DNA of 64,000 nucleotides from an uncultured Clostridia bacterium (GCA_934278995.1 CAKQWM010000003.1:1-64000), one strand, 5' to 3'; positions 50,053 to 59,737 are shown, counted from the first letter of the stretch. Notes: generated by a model from the letters alone, not told the origin. Translations and numbers: made by a program.

Positions 50053-52065
50053 ATGGAATTACGTAACGTTAAAGGTTTATCCGACAAAAGAATAGCAGAC
50101 CTCAATTCAATGGGCGTGTTTACCGCGGAAGATCTGGTAAGACAGTTTCCGCGCAATTATCTCGATATGAGAAACGCCGTCAATCTGTTTGAGGTTCAGA
50201 ATAACGAGTTTGCTTTGATTAAAGCGACCGTTATTACCGTGCCGACTTACGTTCCCAAAAAAGGCAGATACACTTTTTTCAAAATTTCGTGTATTCAGGA
50301 CGGCGAACCGTTTAATATAATATGGTTCAACCAGCCTTATATCAAATCAAAACTTAAAGAAGGCGAAACTTATCTGTTTTACGGCAGAATCCGCAACAGG
50401 AACGGCATAATTTCCATGACTAACCCGTCGTTTGAGCCTTTTGACGAAAATTTATCTTTAAAAGGTATAGTACCGGTTTACTCGGTTAAAGGAAATCTTA
50501 CTCAAAAAGTAATGCGTTCCGTCGTAAAAGACGCTTTAAATAAAGTCAATCTTACAAGCGTTATTTCTCAAAAAAATTGTAATACCTATTCGCTTTCGGA
50601 CTTAAAAAGCGCTTACTTTGCCGCGCATGAACCGGCAAGTTACGAAGAACTTCATTCAGCATGCGAAAGAATAGCCGTCGAAGAATATTATATAATGATT
50701 TCCGCCTTTAAATTTATAAAAGGCGACAGGCAGGAAGCAAGAATTAACAGATATAATCTCTTGGCAAGCGATATTTTAAAATTTTCCGAAAGATTTCCTT
50801 ACGAATTGACGAAAGGGCAGAAAGATGCCGTAAACGATATTTATAAGGACTTAAAAAGCCCTACCGTCATGAACAGATTGTTACAAGGCGACGTAGGTTC
50901 GGGAAAAACCGCAGTTTCTCTCTGCGCAATATACGCGGCGTTAAAAAGCGGTTATCAGGTTGCTTTTTTAGCGCCTACGGAAATTTTGGCGAAGCAAAAT
51001 CTCGCTATAATACAACAGTTTTTACCCGAATACCCCGCGGGTTTTTTGTCGGGTTCGCTTACGCCGAAAGAAAAAACCTCGATCAAACAAAAAATTGCTT
51101 CGGGGGAATATCGAGTTGTCGTCGGCACGCACGCAATTTTAGAAGAAAACGTAAAATTTAAATCGCTTTCTCTTTCCGTTTGCGACGAGCAACAACGCTT
51201 CGGCGTCGCCCAGCGAAATAATCTTGTGCAAAAAGGCGTTAAATCCGACGTTCTGATTATGAGCGCGACGCCTATTCCGAGAACGCTGTCGTTAATTTTT
51301 TACGGAGACCTCGATATATCGACCATTCCCGACAAGCCCGCCGAAAGAGCCGAAATTAAAACGTACGTCGTACCGAGAGCAAAATACGAGCCGATGCTTA
51401 AATTTATCGACGGCGAGTTTGAAAAAGGCAGACGCGCCTATTTTGTCTGTCCGAAAATCGAAGGCGACGACGAGGGTTCTGTCATATCGGTTACGGAACT
51501 ATATGAAGAATTAAAAGAAAAACTGCCGTCAAGAAAGTTCTCGCTTCTTCATGGAAAAATGAAAGATGATAAAAAGTCCGAAATAATGCTTGATTTTAAG
51601 AACGGCAAAATTGACGCTGTTGTTTCTACCACGGTAATCGAAGTCGGTATAGACGTACCTGAAGCCACCGTGATGTGTATATTCGGCGCAGATAGATTCG
51701 GGCTTTCTCAACTTCATCAGTTAAGGGGCAGGGTAGGAAGATCTGATTTGGAAAGTTTTTGTTTTTTAATTGCGGATAATCCGTCGGATTCCGCCATTAC
51801 GAGATTAAACGCGCTTAAAAATAATTCGGACGGGTTTAAGATTTCGGAAATCGATTACGGCGAAAGAGGCGGAGGGGATTTTTTGGGAACGCGTCAAAGC
51901 GGAAAAACGATGACCGATCTGGGTGCGTTACGCTATACCACAGCAGCAATTTTTTTAGCGAAAAAACTTTCGGACGACGCTTTTTTGAGCGGTGAAGACT
52001 TAAAAACGCTCAAAGAGATTGCTATGCCGAAATACGCTAAGTTGAAAGACGTTACTCTCAACTAA
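50053..52065 (+). CDS. recG: ATP-dependent DNA helicase RecG
   Basis: A 670-residue branch-migration helicase that remodels stalled forks and Holliday junctions. N-terminal wedge/OB domain, Walker A GDVGSGKT (279-286), the DEQQRFGV box (its Walker B), SATPIPRTL and the C-terminal QLRGRVGRS motif are complete. There is no Shine-Dalgarno sequence, because a terminator hairpin and its T-run occupy the region right up to the ATG. No promoter is visible between hairpin and gene, so expression presumably depends on read-through. sdaAB/sdaAA, which precede recG in Bacillus, are absent. Confidence 0.96.
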   Translation: MELRNVKGLSDKRIADLNSMGVFTAEDLVRQFPRNYLDMRNAVNLFEVQNNEFALIKATVITVPTYVPKKGRYTFFKISCIQDGEPFNIIWFNQPYIKSKLKEGETYLFYGRIRNRNGIISMTNPSFEPFDENLSLKGIVPVYSVKGNLTQKVMRSVVKDALNKVNLTSVISQKNCNTYSLSDLKSAYFAAHEPASYEELHSACERIAVEEYYIMISAFKFIKGDRQEARINRYNLLASDILKFSERFPYELTKGQKDAVNDIYKDLKSPTVMNRLLQGDVGSGKTAVSLCAIYAALKSGYQVAFLAPTEILAKQNLAIIQQFLPEYPAGFLSGSLTPKEKTSIKQKIASGEYRVVVGTHAILEENVKFKSLSLSVCDEQQRFGVAQRNNLVQKGVKSDVLIMSATPIPRTLSLIFYGDLDISTIPDKPAERAEIKTYVVPRAKYEPMLKFIDGEFEKGRRAYFVCPKIEGDDEGSVISVTELYEELKEKLPSRKFSLLHGKMKDDKKSEIMLDFKNGKIDAVVSTTVIEVGIDVPEATVMCIFGADRFGLSQLHQLRGRVGRSDLESFCFLIADNPSDSAITRLNALKNNSDGFKISEIDYGERGGGDFLGTRQSGKTMTDLGALRYTTAAIFLAKKLSDDAFLSGEDLKTLKEIAMPKYAKLKDVTLN

Positions 52066-52090
52066 GTTATCGAAAATTGTCTTGACGATA

Positions 52091-52125
52091 TTGAAAAACA
52101 CGAGTTATTTTCTTGTGTTTTTTCA
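52091..52125 (+). terminator. Terminator after recG
   Basis: TTGAAAAACACGAG pairs with CTTGTGTTTTTTCAA (one G-U pair) around TTATTTT; the 3' arm contains the T-run. Confidence 0.85.
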
Positions 52126-52141
52126 ATTTAACCATTATAAT
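52113..52141 (+). promoter_or_regulatory. Promoter of the yitT-type gene, overlapping recG terminator
   Basis: TTGTGT (52113-52118), 17-base spacer, perfect TATAAT (52136-52141). The -35 box lies in the 3' arm of the recG terminator. Confidence 0.62.
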
Positions 52142-52150
52142 AATATTTGC

Positions 52151-52185
52151 ACGCGCAACGTTAGGTTTTATCCTAAACGACGCGT
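52151..52185 (+). repeat. Stem-loop at the 5' end of the yitT-type leader
   Basis: ACGCG and CGCGT form the base and CGTTAGG pairs with CCTAA(A)CG around TTTTAT. It would start about three bases into the predicted transcript. No T-run follows. It may stabilise the mRNA or act as an operator. Confidence 0.55.
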
Positions 52186-52202
52186 CGGACGGAAATAACT
52201 AT

Positions 52203-53093
52203 ATGAAAAAGAAATTATGCGCTAAAGAACTTGCAATCGATTACCTGATTAGTTTCGCGGCGGGTTTTTTAGTCGCCTTCGGGTTACATTATTTTTCACA
52301 GCAAAACGGATTCGTTCCGGGCGGAATCAGCGGTCTTGCATTCATTCTGGAAATGTTTTTACCGCATCTTAAAATAGGCGATTTCGTAATCGGCGCAAGT
52401 ATTTATATTTTCTTGCTAAATATGCCGTTTTTCGTTCTCATCTCGATTTTTGTCGAAAAAAAATTAGGATTGAATCTTGCCTTTTACATTTTGGTGCAGT
52501 CGGTTACGTTGTTGCTGTTAAATGAATTTTTGCCCAATATCTATTACGATGCGTCGGACGGAAATCTTATTTTTGCCTGTATCGGCGCAGGTTTCGTTAC
52601 AGGCTTGGGGTTCGGGCTTCAGATAAGAAGAAACGGTTCTTCGGGCGGTACGTATTCTATTTCGGCGCTTATAAAGCACTGGTATCCGGCGGCTAATATA
52701 GCATGGCTTTCATTTATGATGGATTGCAGCGTCGTCGTTTTGCTGTTCGTTTGCGATCAATTCAGTATCGAGCCTACTATTGCGACTATAGTCAATATTT
52801 TTCTTGCAAACTTTGTCGTCGATTATTGCCTTCAGGGCGCCAAAGAAGGATATAAATTTGAAATCATTACCGATAACCCGGAAGAAATTTCTACCGATAT
52901 AATGACCGTTCTGAAACACGGTGTTACCGAAATGAACGTACAGGGGATGTACACGCATAAAAACAAATATATGATTGTTTGCATTATCCGTAAACGCGAA
53001 CTCAGTAAAATGATGAAAATTATCAGAAAATACAAAGGCACGTTCGCGTCATTCTCTAAGGTAAACGAGGTTTTGGGAAATTTTAAAAAATAA
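52203..53093 (+). CDS. YitT-family membrane protein (DUF161/DUF2179)
   Basis: A 296-residue membrane protein with about five to six membrane segments (residues 15-200) and a C-terminal soluble DUF2179 domain (about 205-290). Motifs NGFVPGGISGLAFIL and RRNGSSGGTYSISALI are typical. Function of the family is unknown; no ligand or partner can be read here. The ATG at 52203 is preferred to a 30-residue longer start that falls in the terminator of recG. The gene converges on rqcH with a shared terminator. Confidence 0.9.
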   Translation: MKKKLCAKELAIDYLISFAAGFLVAFGLHYFSQQNGFVPGGISGLAFILEMFLPHLKIGDFVIGASIYIFLLNMPFFVLISIFVEKKLGLNLAFYILVQSVTLLLLNEFLPNIYYDASDGNLIFACIGAGFVTGLGFGLQIRRNGSSGGTYSISALIKHWYPAANIAWLSFMMDCSVVVLLFVCDQFSIEPTIATIVNIFLANFVVDYCLQGAKEGYKFEIITDNPEEISTDIMTVLKHGVTEMNVQGMYTHKNKYMIVCIIRKRELSKMMKIIRKYKGTFASFSKVNEVLGNFKK

Positions 53094-53112
53094 TAAAACA
53101 AGTAAAATTCTT

Positions 53113-53150
53113 AAAAAATACCTTGCCGAAATTCGGCAAGGTATTTTTTT
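53113..53150. terminator. Bidirectional terminator between yitT-type gene and rqcH
   Basis: AAAATACCTTGCCGAA pairs perfectly with TTCGGCAAGGTATTTT, flanked by A-rich and T-rich sequence on the two sides, so it works for both converging genes. The rqcH stop codon touches its edge. Confidence 0.93.
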
Positions 53151-54855
53151 ACGTCTTTTCGTGACTATTAGGGGTGACGAGTATAGTTTTATTCTCGCTA
53201 TAATATACCATACCGCTCGGAAGCCCCGCGGGACGTTTAACGAATTTTCTCAAAGTATAATCGACGGGGACTTTATCCGACGCGTTAGCCTTGCTGTAAT
53301 AGGCGCATATTTCCGCCGCGTAAAGTATTACTTCGTCGGGTATCTGTCTTGACTCCGCTTTAATTATTACGTGCGCCGAATGATAGTCTTTGACGTGTAA
53401 CCACATATCGTTTCTTTCGGCGCTCATTGTAAGTCTTGTGTTCTGAACGTTATTTTTACCGACTAAAATTTCAAATCCTTTATAATTATATATGCGATAG
53501 GAGGGGATTTCCTTTTTACGTTTGGTTTTTAAGCGGGGACTTTTTAATATACCGCACTCGATTAACTCTTCTTCGATTTCTACAAAATCGCTAAGATCTT
53601 TTGCTAAATCGATTTCATCGTAAAGCGAGCGGACGTACTTTAAATTTTCCCGAATTTCCGTAATCTGCGGTTCAACGGCAATTATTGTCTTTTTTTCTTT
53701 ATTGTATCGCTTGAAATATCTTTCCGCATTTTGCTTAGGGGATAATGTTTCATCTAATTTTATAGTAACTTTTTCGTTGTCGGGCGAATAATAGTTTTCA
53801 AGTTCGACGGACTTTACGCCGTTTTTAATTCTGTAAAGATTCGATATTATCAATTCGCCGAATATTCTGTTATTTTGCATATCGTTGCACGACAATATTT
53901 TTTCTTCGGCAATCTGATATTTTTTATTCAACTTTTTTTCGTGCGCTTTTACAGCATCCGTAAGTTTTCTTTTTTTATCGGAAAACGCTTTAAAATTTTC
54001 TTTGTTTTCATAAAAAAAGTCTATTGCCGAATTTATAGTATCGTAATACTTTTTGTCGCCCTTTACGCTTTTATATTCCGTTACGAAAAATTCGCTTTTA
54101 AAATTATCGACGGTAACGTTCGGTTTGATATTACATTCATCGTAAAAAGATTTAAAATGTTTGTAAAAATCAGTAATATTTATATTTTTTACGTCTGAAG
54201 AATTTACGAAAAGATCGCCGAAAAATCTATAAACTATCTCGTATGCGGTAGCCTTTGACAGCCCTTTGAAATTGTTGAAAATAAAACCCGCGAAATCGTC
54301 CCCGCAAAAATTTTCAAGGCAAAACAAAGTTGCTGCATTATCCGATAATTCGATTTTTTCCTGCGACGCGGGCAGTTTATAAGTTACCCCCGGGAAAATC
54401 GGTCTGATGCCTTCCAAAGTTTGAGATTGTTTTATCGCGCCTAAAATTTTACCGTTTTCCGTAAGTGTAATATTTGAATATTTACCCATAATTTCTACGT
54501 ATAAAACTTTAGTTCCCGCCTCTCTTAATTCGTTTTTAGCAGTAAATATAATTTTTACTATTCGTTCAAACGGTAACGCTTCTATTGTTTCGATAACAGC
54601 GTGTGAAAGATGCTTTCTTAAAAGCATACAAAACGCCGGCGCCGATACCGGCGCTTCTTTTTGAGAATCTGTTACGACGATTCTTGCCGTTTCGGCGTTT
54701 GCCGAAATTAACAGTTTTTCGTTTTTCGATCGTGTTCGTACGTAAAAAACAACCGTGTCGGGCGTCGGTTGATTGATTTTATCTATTCTTGCGTTACAAA
54801 GTCTTTCATTAAGTTCCGCCGCTGTGTGATTTATAGTAAAGGCATCTTGTGGCAT
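53149..54855 (-). CDS. rqcH: RqcH (NFACT family) ribosome quality control factor
   Basis: A 568-residue NFACT protein (formerly fibronectin-binding protein) that binds obstructed 50S subunits and adds alanine tails to stalled peptides. NFACT-N (start to about residue 210), a coiled-coil middle (about 290-440) and the C-terminal NFACT-R domain with NDMWLHVKDYHSAHV and AAYYSKAN-like AEICAYYSKANASDKVPVDY are clear. Other RQC factors are not in the window apart from mutS2, which has been linked to collided ribosomes. It is transcribed divergently from tig. Confidence 0.93.
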   Translation of the reverse strand: MPQDAFTINHTAAELNERLCNARIDKINQPTPDTVVFYVRTRSKNEKLLISANAETARIVVTDSQKEAPVSAPAFCMLLRKHLSHAVIETIEALPFERIVKIIFTAKNELREAGTKVLYVEIMGKYSNITLTENGKILGAIKQSQTLEGIRPIFPGVTYKLPASQEKIELSDNAATLFCLENFCGDDFAGFIFNNFKGLSKATAYEIVYRFFGDLFVNSSDVKNINITDFYKHFKSFYDECNIKPNVTVDNFKSEFFVTEYKSVKGDKKYYDTINSAIDFFYENKENFKAFSDKKRKLTDAVKAHEKKLNKKYQIAEEKILSCNDMQNNRIFGELIISNLYRIKNGVKSVELENYYSPDNEKVTIKLDETLSPKQNAERYFKRYNKEKKTIIAVEPQITEIRENLKYVRSLYDEIDLAKDLSDFVEIEEELIECGILKSPRLKTKRKKEIPSYRIYNYKGFEILVGKNNVQNTRLTMSAERNDMWLHVKDYHSAHVIIKAESRQIPDEVILYAAEICAYYSKANASDKVPVDYTLRKFVKRPAGLPSGMVYYSENKTILVTPNSHEKT

Positions 54856-54907
54856 AATTTTAATTCTTATAACCGCGCAAATAGCGTCGGCAAGTTTTTT
54901 TATCTTT

Positions 54908-54935
54908 ATTATACTAAATTTTTATTTATTTGCAA
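54908..54935 (-). promoter_or_regulatory. Sigma-A promoter of rqcH
   Basis: On the reverse strand TTGCAA (54935-54930), 16-base spacer, perfect TATAAT (54913-54908), about 52 bases before the rqcH ATG. Confidence 0.7.
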
Positions 54936-54952
54936 ATACTTAATGCAAAAAC

Positions 54953-54981
54953 TTTACAAATTTTATTCTTTTTGTTAAAAT
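54953..54981 (+). promoter_or_regulatory. Sigma-A promoter of tig
   Basis: TTTACA (54953-54958), 17-base spacer, TAAAAT (54976-54981), about 35 bases before the tig ATG. It is divergent from the rqcH promoter. Confidence 0.75.
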
Positions 54982-55016
54982 AACACTTAAATGAAATAAT
55001 AATTTTAGAGGTCAGC

Positions 55017-56300
55017 ATGAATTACACATTTGAAAACTTTGAAAAAAGTCAAGTCAAACTCACCGTCACTTTAGATAAAGCCGATTGGGAAAAGGCTATT
55101 AACGAAGCCTACAATCAGAATAAAGGTAAATACTCGGTACAAGGCTTCAGAAAAGGTCACGTTCCTTATAACGTAATTTGCGGCGTTTACGGTAAAGAAG
55201 TTTTTTACGAAGACGCAATAAACGTTGCTATTTCGGAATATTATCCTCATATTCTGGACAAGGAAGAATCGATTCATTCGGTAGGCGATCCTTCGTTTTC
55301 GCTCGATAACGTTTCCGACGAAGGCGTTACCTTTACCGCTTTAATCCCCGTTATGCCCGAAGTTAAAATTGCTTCTTACAAGGGTATAAAAGTAGATAAG
55401 GTTGAGTATAATGTAAGCGATGAAGACGTTGAAAACGACGTTAAGCGTTTACTTGACAGAAACGCAAGAGAAGTTGCGGTAACCGATAGACCTTGCCGTA
55501 AGGGCGATATCGTCGTAATAGATTACAGCGGTTCGACGGACGGCGTTAAATTTGACGGCGGCACCGCCGAAAAACAACGCCTCGAACTCGGTTCCGGTTC
55601 GTTTATTCCGGGTTTTGAAGAACAAGTCGAGGGTATGAAGATCGGCGAAGATAAAGACATCAACGTAACCTTCCCGGAAGATTATTCTGCTCCTTTAAAC
55701 GGTAAAAACGCCGTCTTTGCGATTCATCTTCACGAAATTTACGTTAAGGAACTTCCCGAACTCAACGACGAATTTATAAAAGAAGCGACGGGCGAAGAAA
55801 CCGTCGATGCGTATAAAACCGCAACGCGCGAGCGCATGCAGAAGGAAAACGACAAACACGCACAGAACGAAAACGAGGACAAACTTTTGACCAAGATTGC
55901 CGAAGGGACGGAAGTCGTTATTCCCGATTGCATGATTGACCACGAAATAGATTCGATGATTCAACAACTTCAATATCGGCTTATGTATCAAGGCTTAAAG
56001 TACGAAGACTACCTTAAAGTTACAAACCAGACCGACGCGCAGATCAGAGATTCGTACAAAGCATTAGCGCAGGACAGGGTTAAAAAGCAACTCATAGTAA
56101 CAAAGATTATCGAAGACGAAAAAATCGACGCTTCTTCGGAAGAAATCGACCAAAAAATAGCGGAACAAGCAAAATCTGTCGATAAAGAAGTCGAAGAATA
56201 CAAAAAATCAATGGATCCGAGACAGTTAGATTATATCAAGAACGCTATCATAATAGATAAGTTATTCGCGTTCCTCGTATCAAACAACGACATTTCTTAA
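55017..56300 (+). CDS. tig: Trigger factor
   Basis: A 427-residue ribosome-associated chaperone and peptidyl-prolyl isomerase. The ribosome-binding signature GFRKGHVP (about residues 42-49), the FKBP-like domain with GDIVVIDYSGSTDGVKFDGG (about 163-182) and the helical C-terminal chaperone domain are present. AGAGGT precedes the ATG. It heads the tig-clpP-clpX cluster, a common and probably co-transcribed arrangement. Confidence 0.97.
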   Translation: MNYTFENFEKSQVKLTVTLDKADWEKAINEAYNQNKGKYSVQGFRKGHVPYNVICGVYGKEVFYEDAINVAISEYYPHILDKEESIHSVGDPSFSLDNVSDEGVTFTALIPVMPEVKIASYKGIKVDKVEYNVSDEDVENDVKRLLDRNAREVAVTDRPCRKGDIVVIDYSGSTDGVKFDGGTAEKQRLELGSGSFIPGFEEQVEGMKIGEDKDINVTFPEDYSAPLNGKNAVFAIHLHEIYVKELPELNDEFIKEATGEETVDAYKTATRERMQKENDKHAQNENEDKLLTKIAEGTEVVIPDCMIDHEIDSMIQQLQYRLMYQGLKYEDYLKVTNQTDAQIRDSYKALAQDRVKKQLIVTKIIEDEKIDASSEEIDQKIAEQAKSVDKEVEEYKKSMDPRQLDYIKNAIIIDKLFAFLVSNNDIS

Positions 56301-56320
56301 TTTAAAAATAAAGGGGACTT

Positions 56321-56908
56321 ATGGCTCTTATTCCTTACGTAATACAAGATACGGGCAAAGGCGAACGCTCGTACGATATATATTCAAGACTGTTAGAGGA
56401 CAGAATAATCTTTTTATCGGGCGAAATCGACGACGCGACGGCTAATACCATAGTCGCGCAACTCATTTACCTTGAATCGGATAATCCGTCCAAGCCTATA
56501 AGTATGTATATCAACAGCCCGGGCGGAAGCGTTTCCGCGGGGCTTGCGATTTACGACACTATGAAATACGTCAAATGCGAAGTTTCGACTATCTGTATCG
56601 GTATGGCTGCGAGTATGGCTGCCGTATTGTTATCGAGCGGTACGAAAGGTAAACGCTTTTGTCTTAAAAACAGCGAGGTTATGATTCATCAACCGCTCGG
56701 CGGTATGCAGGGGCAGGCAAGCGATATCAAAATCCAAGCCGATCATATTTTAATGCTTCGCAACAAGTTAAACGCCATTTTGGCGGAAAACACCGGTAAA
56801 GACGTTGCCACGATAGAACGCGATACCGACAGGGATAATTATTTTTCCGCCGAAGACGCGTTGGAGTACGGATTGATAGATAAAATTTATTCCACAAGAA
56901 ACCTTTAA
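56321..56908 (+). CDS. clpP: ATP-dependent Clp protease proteolytic subunit
   Basis: A 195-residue serine peptidase forming the 14-mer chamber of ClpXP. The catalytic triad is visible: Ser98 in MAASMAA, His123 in MIHQPLGG and Asp172 in DRDNYFS. The N-terminal stretch ALIPYVIQDTGKGERSYDIY and hydrophobic patch are normal. AAGGGG lies 6 bases before the ATG. clpX follows after 11 bases. Confidence 0.98.
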   Translation: MALIPYVIQDTGKGERSYDIYSRLLEDRIIFLSGEIDDATANTIVAQLIYLESDNPSKPISMYINSPGGSVSAGLAIYDTMKYVKCEVSTICIGMAASMAAVLLSSGTKGKRFCLKNSEVMIHQPLGGMQGQASDIKIQADHILMLRNKLNAILAENTGKDVATIERDTDRDNYFSAEDALEYGLIDKIYSTRNL

Positions 56909-56919
56909 ACGGAGGTATA

Positions 56920-58164
56920 ATGAACAACAACATATTCAACGAAAATACTTGTTCTTTCTGCGGTAAACCCAAAGAAAAAGTCAAAATTTTGGTTGCCGGT
57001 CCGAACGGGCTTCACATTTGCGACGAATGTATTGCTATTTGCGAAGATATAATCAAAGAAGACGAGGGTAAAAAAACCGCCGATGAGATACAACTTTTAA
57101 AACCTCACGAAATCAAAGCGGAACTCGACAAATATATTATCGGTCAAAATAAAGCGAAGAAGGTTCTTGCCGTAGCGGTTTACAACCACTATAAGCGCGT
57201 AAATATGGTTTCTAAGTCTAAAAAACCGATAAAAGACGATACCGAAATAGATAAAAGCAACGTTTTGTTGCTTGGTCAGACGGGGTGCGGAAAAACTTTG
57301 CTTGCAAGTACGCTTGCAAAAATTCTTAAAGTTCCGTTTGCCGTTGCAGATGCAACGACTCTTACCGAAGCGGGTTACGTCGGCGAAGACGTAGAAAATA
57401 TCTTGCTGAAACTGATACAGAATGCAGATTACGATATTTCACGCGCCGAAAAAGGCATAATTTATATCGACGAAATCGACAAAATAGCGCGTAAAAGCGA
57501 GAACGTTTCCATAACGAGGGACGTTTCCGGGGAAGGCGTGCAACAAGCGTTACTGAAAATTATAGAAAGTACCGTAGCAAGCGTGCCGCCGCAAGGGGGG
57601 CGCAAACACCCGCAACAGGAACTTATTCGCATTGACACGACTAATATTTTATTTATTTTGGGCGGAGCCTTCGTCGGGCTTGACAAAATCGTGGCGAAGC
57701 GTAAAGAAAGTTCCGGTATGGGCTTCGGCGCAGACGTCAACGATAAAAATCAGGTAATCGACGACTATTTAAGCGAAGTTCAGCCGCAGGATCTTATCAA
57801 GTTTGGTCTTATTCCGGAATTTGTAGGAAGAATACCTATAACCGTTGCGTTGAACGCTCTCGACGAAAGCGCTTTGATGAAGATAATGACCGAACCCAAA
57901 AACGCAATCGTTAAACAGTATAAAAAACTATTGAGCGTCGATAAAGTTGACCTTGACGTAACTAACGACGCATTGATGGAAATTGCGAAAAAAGCGATTG
58001 CTTTAAAAACGGGCGCGCGTGGTATAAGGACGATTTTTGAAAACCTTATGCTCGACGTAATGTACGATATTCCGACCGATTCCGACATATCTAAGGTCGT
58101 TATCGATAAAGAAGTTGTTGACGGTACCAAAAAACCCGAACTCGTTAAAAAGAAAATCGCTTAA
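56920..58164 (+). CDS. clpX: ATP-dependent Clp protease ATPase subunit ClpX
   Basis: A 414-residue AAA+ unfoldase feeding ClpP. The N-terminal zinc-binding domain (CSFCGK ... ICDECIAIC, residues about 10-35), Walker A GQTGCGKT (119-126), Walker B IIYIDEIDKI, the IGF-type loop region and the GARG sensor 2 are present. CGGAGG precedes the ATG. It has a terminator after it and no CIRCE or CtsR site nearby. Confidence 0.98.
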   Translation: MNNNIFNENTCSFCGKPKEKVKILVAGPNGLHICDECIAICEDIIKEDEGKKTADEIQLLKPHEIKAELDKYIIGQNKAKKVLAVAVYNHYKRVNMVSKSKKPIKDDTEIDKSNVLLLGQTGCGKTLLASTLAKILKVPFAVADATTLTEAGYVGEDVENILLKLIQNADYDISRAEKGIIYIDEIDKIARKSENVSITRDVSGEGVQQALLKIIESTVASVPPQGGRKHPQQELIRIDTTNILFILGGAFVGLDKIVAKRKESSGMGFGADVNDKNQVIDDYLSEVQPQDLIKFGLIPEFVGRIPITVALNALDESALMKIMTEPKNAIVKQYKKLLSVDKVDLDVTNDALMEIAKKAIALKTGARGIRTIFENLMLDVMYDIPTDSDISKVVIDKEVVDGTKKPELVKKKIA

Positions 58165-58179
58165 CGTTTAAACAAGGTA

Positions 58180-58207
58180 AAGTCCCGAATAATTTCGGGG
58201 CTTTTTT
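58180..58207 (+). terminator. Terminator after clpX
   Basis: AGTCCCGAA pairs with TTCGGGGCT (one G-U pair) around a short AT loop, followed by six T. Confidence 0.9.
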
Positions 58208-58280
58208 GTTGTTTTGCCGTTTTATAATTTTTTACCTGCGTTTTTTTATCGAAAAACCCGCTAATTCATTGTCTTTTTAC

Positions 58281-58309
58281 TTAAATAATGTTAATATATA
58301 GTATATACT
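58281..58309 (+). promoter_or_regulatory. Possible promoter of asnS
   Basis: TATACT (58304-58309) is a good -10; TTAAAT (58281-58286), 17 bases upstream, is a poor -35. The predicted leader of about 25 bases leaves no room for a T-box. Confidence 0.45.
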
Positions 58310-58339
58310 TTATGATATTTTATTTTTGACAGGTGAACT

Positions 58340-59737
58340 ATGGAGAAAAGAATCACTATAAAACAAATATTTCTAAGCCCCGTTACTTACGCCGACAAAG
58401 AAATAACCGTTATGGGCTGGGCAAGGACTATCCGCGATTCAAAATCTTTCGGCTTTATCGAATTGAACGACGGTAGTTTTTTCAAAAATCTTCAAATAGT
58501 CGCGGAAAGCGCAAGTTTAAGCAATTACGAAGAAGTCATCAGACAAAACGTAGGCGCCTCTTTTATTTTTAAAGGAGTACTCGTTCTTACTCCGAACGCC
58601 AAGCAACCCTTTGAATTGAAAGCAACTTACGCAAAAGTCGAAGGAACTTCCACGCCCGACTATCCTTTACAGAAAAAACGTCATTCGGTCGAATATCTGA
58701 GAGAAATTGCTTATTTAAGACCGAGGACTAATATGTTCAGCGCCGTTTTTCGTATCAGAAGTCAGGCGGCGTACGCAATACACAAGTTTTTTATCGAACA
58801 AGGTTTCGTTTACGTTCACACCCCGATAATCACCGGTAGCGACTGCGAGGGCGCCGGTGAAATGTTTCAGGTAACTACGCTCGACGTAAATAATCCGCCT
58901 CGCTTAAAAGACGGTAAAGTCGATTACAAACAGGATTTTTTCGATATCAAGGCTTCTCTCACCGTTTCGGGACAACTTAACGCCGAAACTTTCGCATTGG
59001 CATTCGGCAACGTTTATACTTTCGGACCTACTTTTCGCGCCGAAAAGTCAAACACTGCTCGTCATGCGGCGGAATTTTGGATGATTGAGCCTGAAATGGC
59101 TTTCGCCGACCTTAACGACGATATGGATATAGCCGAAAAGATGGTTAAATTCATTATTTCTTACGTTAAAGATACGTGCGCCGAAGAACTTGAATTTTTA
59201 AATAAATTCGTCGATAACGGACTTTTAGACAGATTAAACAACGTTCTTGAAAGCGATTTCGTTCGTTTAACCTATACCGAAGCAATCAAAATACTTGAAA
59301 AACATAAAGACGAATTTGAATTCTCCGTATTCTGGGGATGCGATCTTCAAAGCGAACACGAACGTTATCTTACCGAGGTCGTTTACAAAAAACCCGTCTT
59401 TTTAACAGATTATCCAAAGCAGATCAAGGCTTTCTATATGAGATTGAACGACGATAACAAAACCGTCGCCGCAAGCGATTTGCTTGTTCCGGGCATAGGT
59501 GAACTTATCGGAGGAAGCCAACGTGAAGAAAGATTAGACGTCCTTTTGGAAAAGATGAAGGAATGTCACCTTAACGAAGAGGATTACTGGTGGTATCTTA
59601 ACCTGAGAAAATACGGCGGAGTTACTCACTCCGGTTTCGGTCTTGGTTTTGAAAGAATGGTAATGTATCTTACCGGGGTATCGAATATTAGAGACGTTAT
59701 ACCTTTCCCGAGAACGGTCGATAATCTTAACTACTGA
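58340..59737 (+). CDS. asnS: Asparaginyl-tRNA synthetase
   Basis: A 465-residue class IIb synthetase: N-terminal OB-fold anticodon-binding domain (start to about 100) with VMGWARTIRDSKSFGFIEL, then the catalytic core with motif 2 FGPTFRAEKSNTARHAAEFW and motif 3 GFGLGFERMVMYLTG. The motif and length separate it from AspRS (which has a large insert). AGGTGA lies 5-6 bases before the ATG. rnc follows one base after its stop. Confidence 0.97.
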   Translation: MEKRITIKQIFLSPVTYADKEITVMGWARTIRDSKSFGFIELNDGSFFKNLQIVAESASLSNYEEVIRQNVGASFIFKGVLVLTPNAKQPFELKATYAKVEGTSTPDYPLQKKRHSVEYLREIAYLRPRTNMFSAVFRIRSQAAYAIHKFFIEQGFVYVHTPIITGSDCEGAGEMFQVTTLDVNNPPRLKDGKVDYKQDFFDIKASLTVSGQLNAETFALAFGNVYTFGPTFRAEKSNTARHAAEFWMIEPEMAFADLNDDMDIAEKMVKFIISYVKDTCAEELEFLNKFVDNGLLDRLNNVLESDFVRLTYTEAIKILEKHKDEFEFSVFWGCDLQSEHERYLTEVVYKKPVFLTDYPKQIKAFYMRLNDDNKTVAASDLLVPGIGELIGGSQREERLDVLLEKMKECHLNEEDYWWYLNLRKYGGVTHSGFGLGFERMVMYLTGVSNIRDVIPFPRTVDNLNY

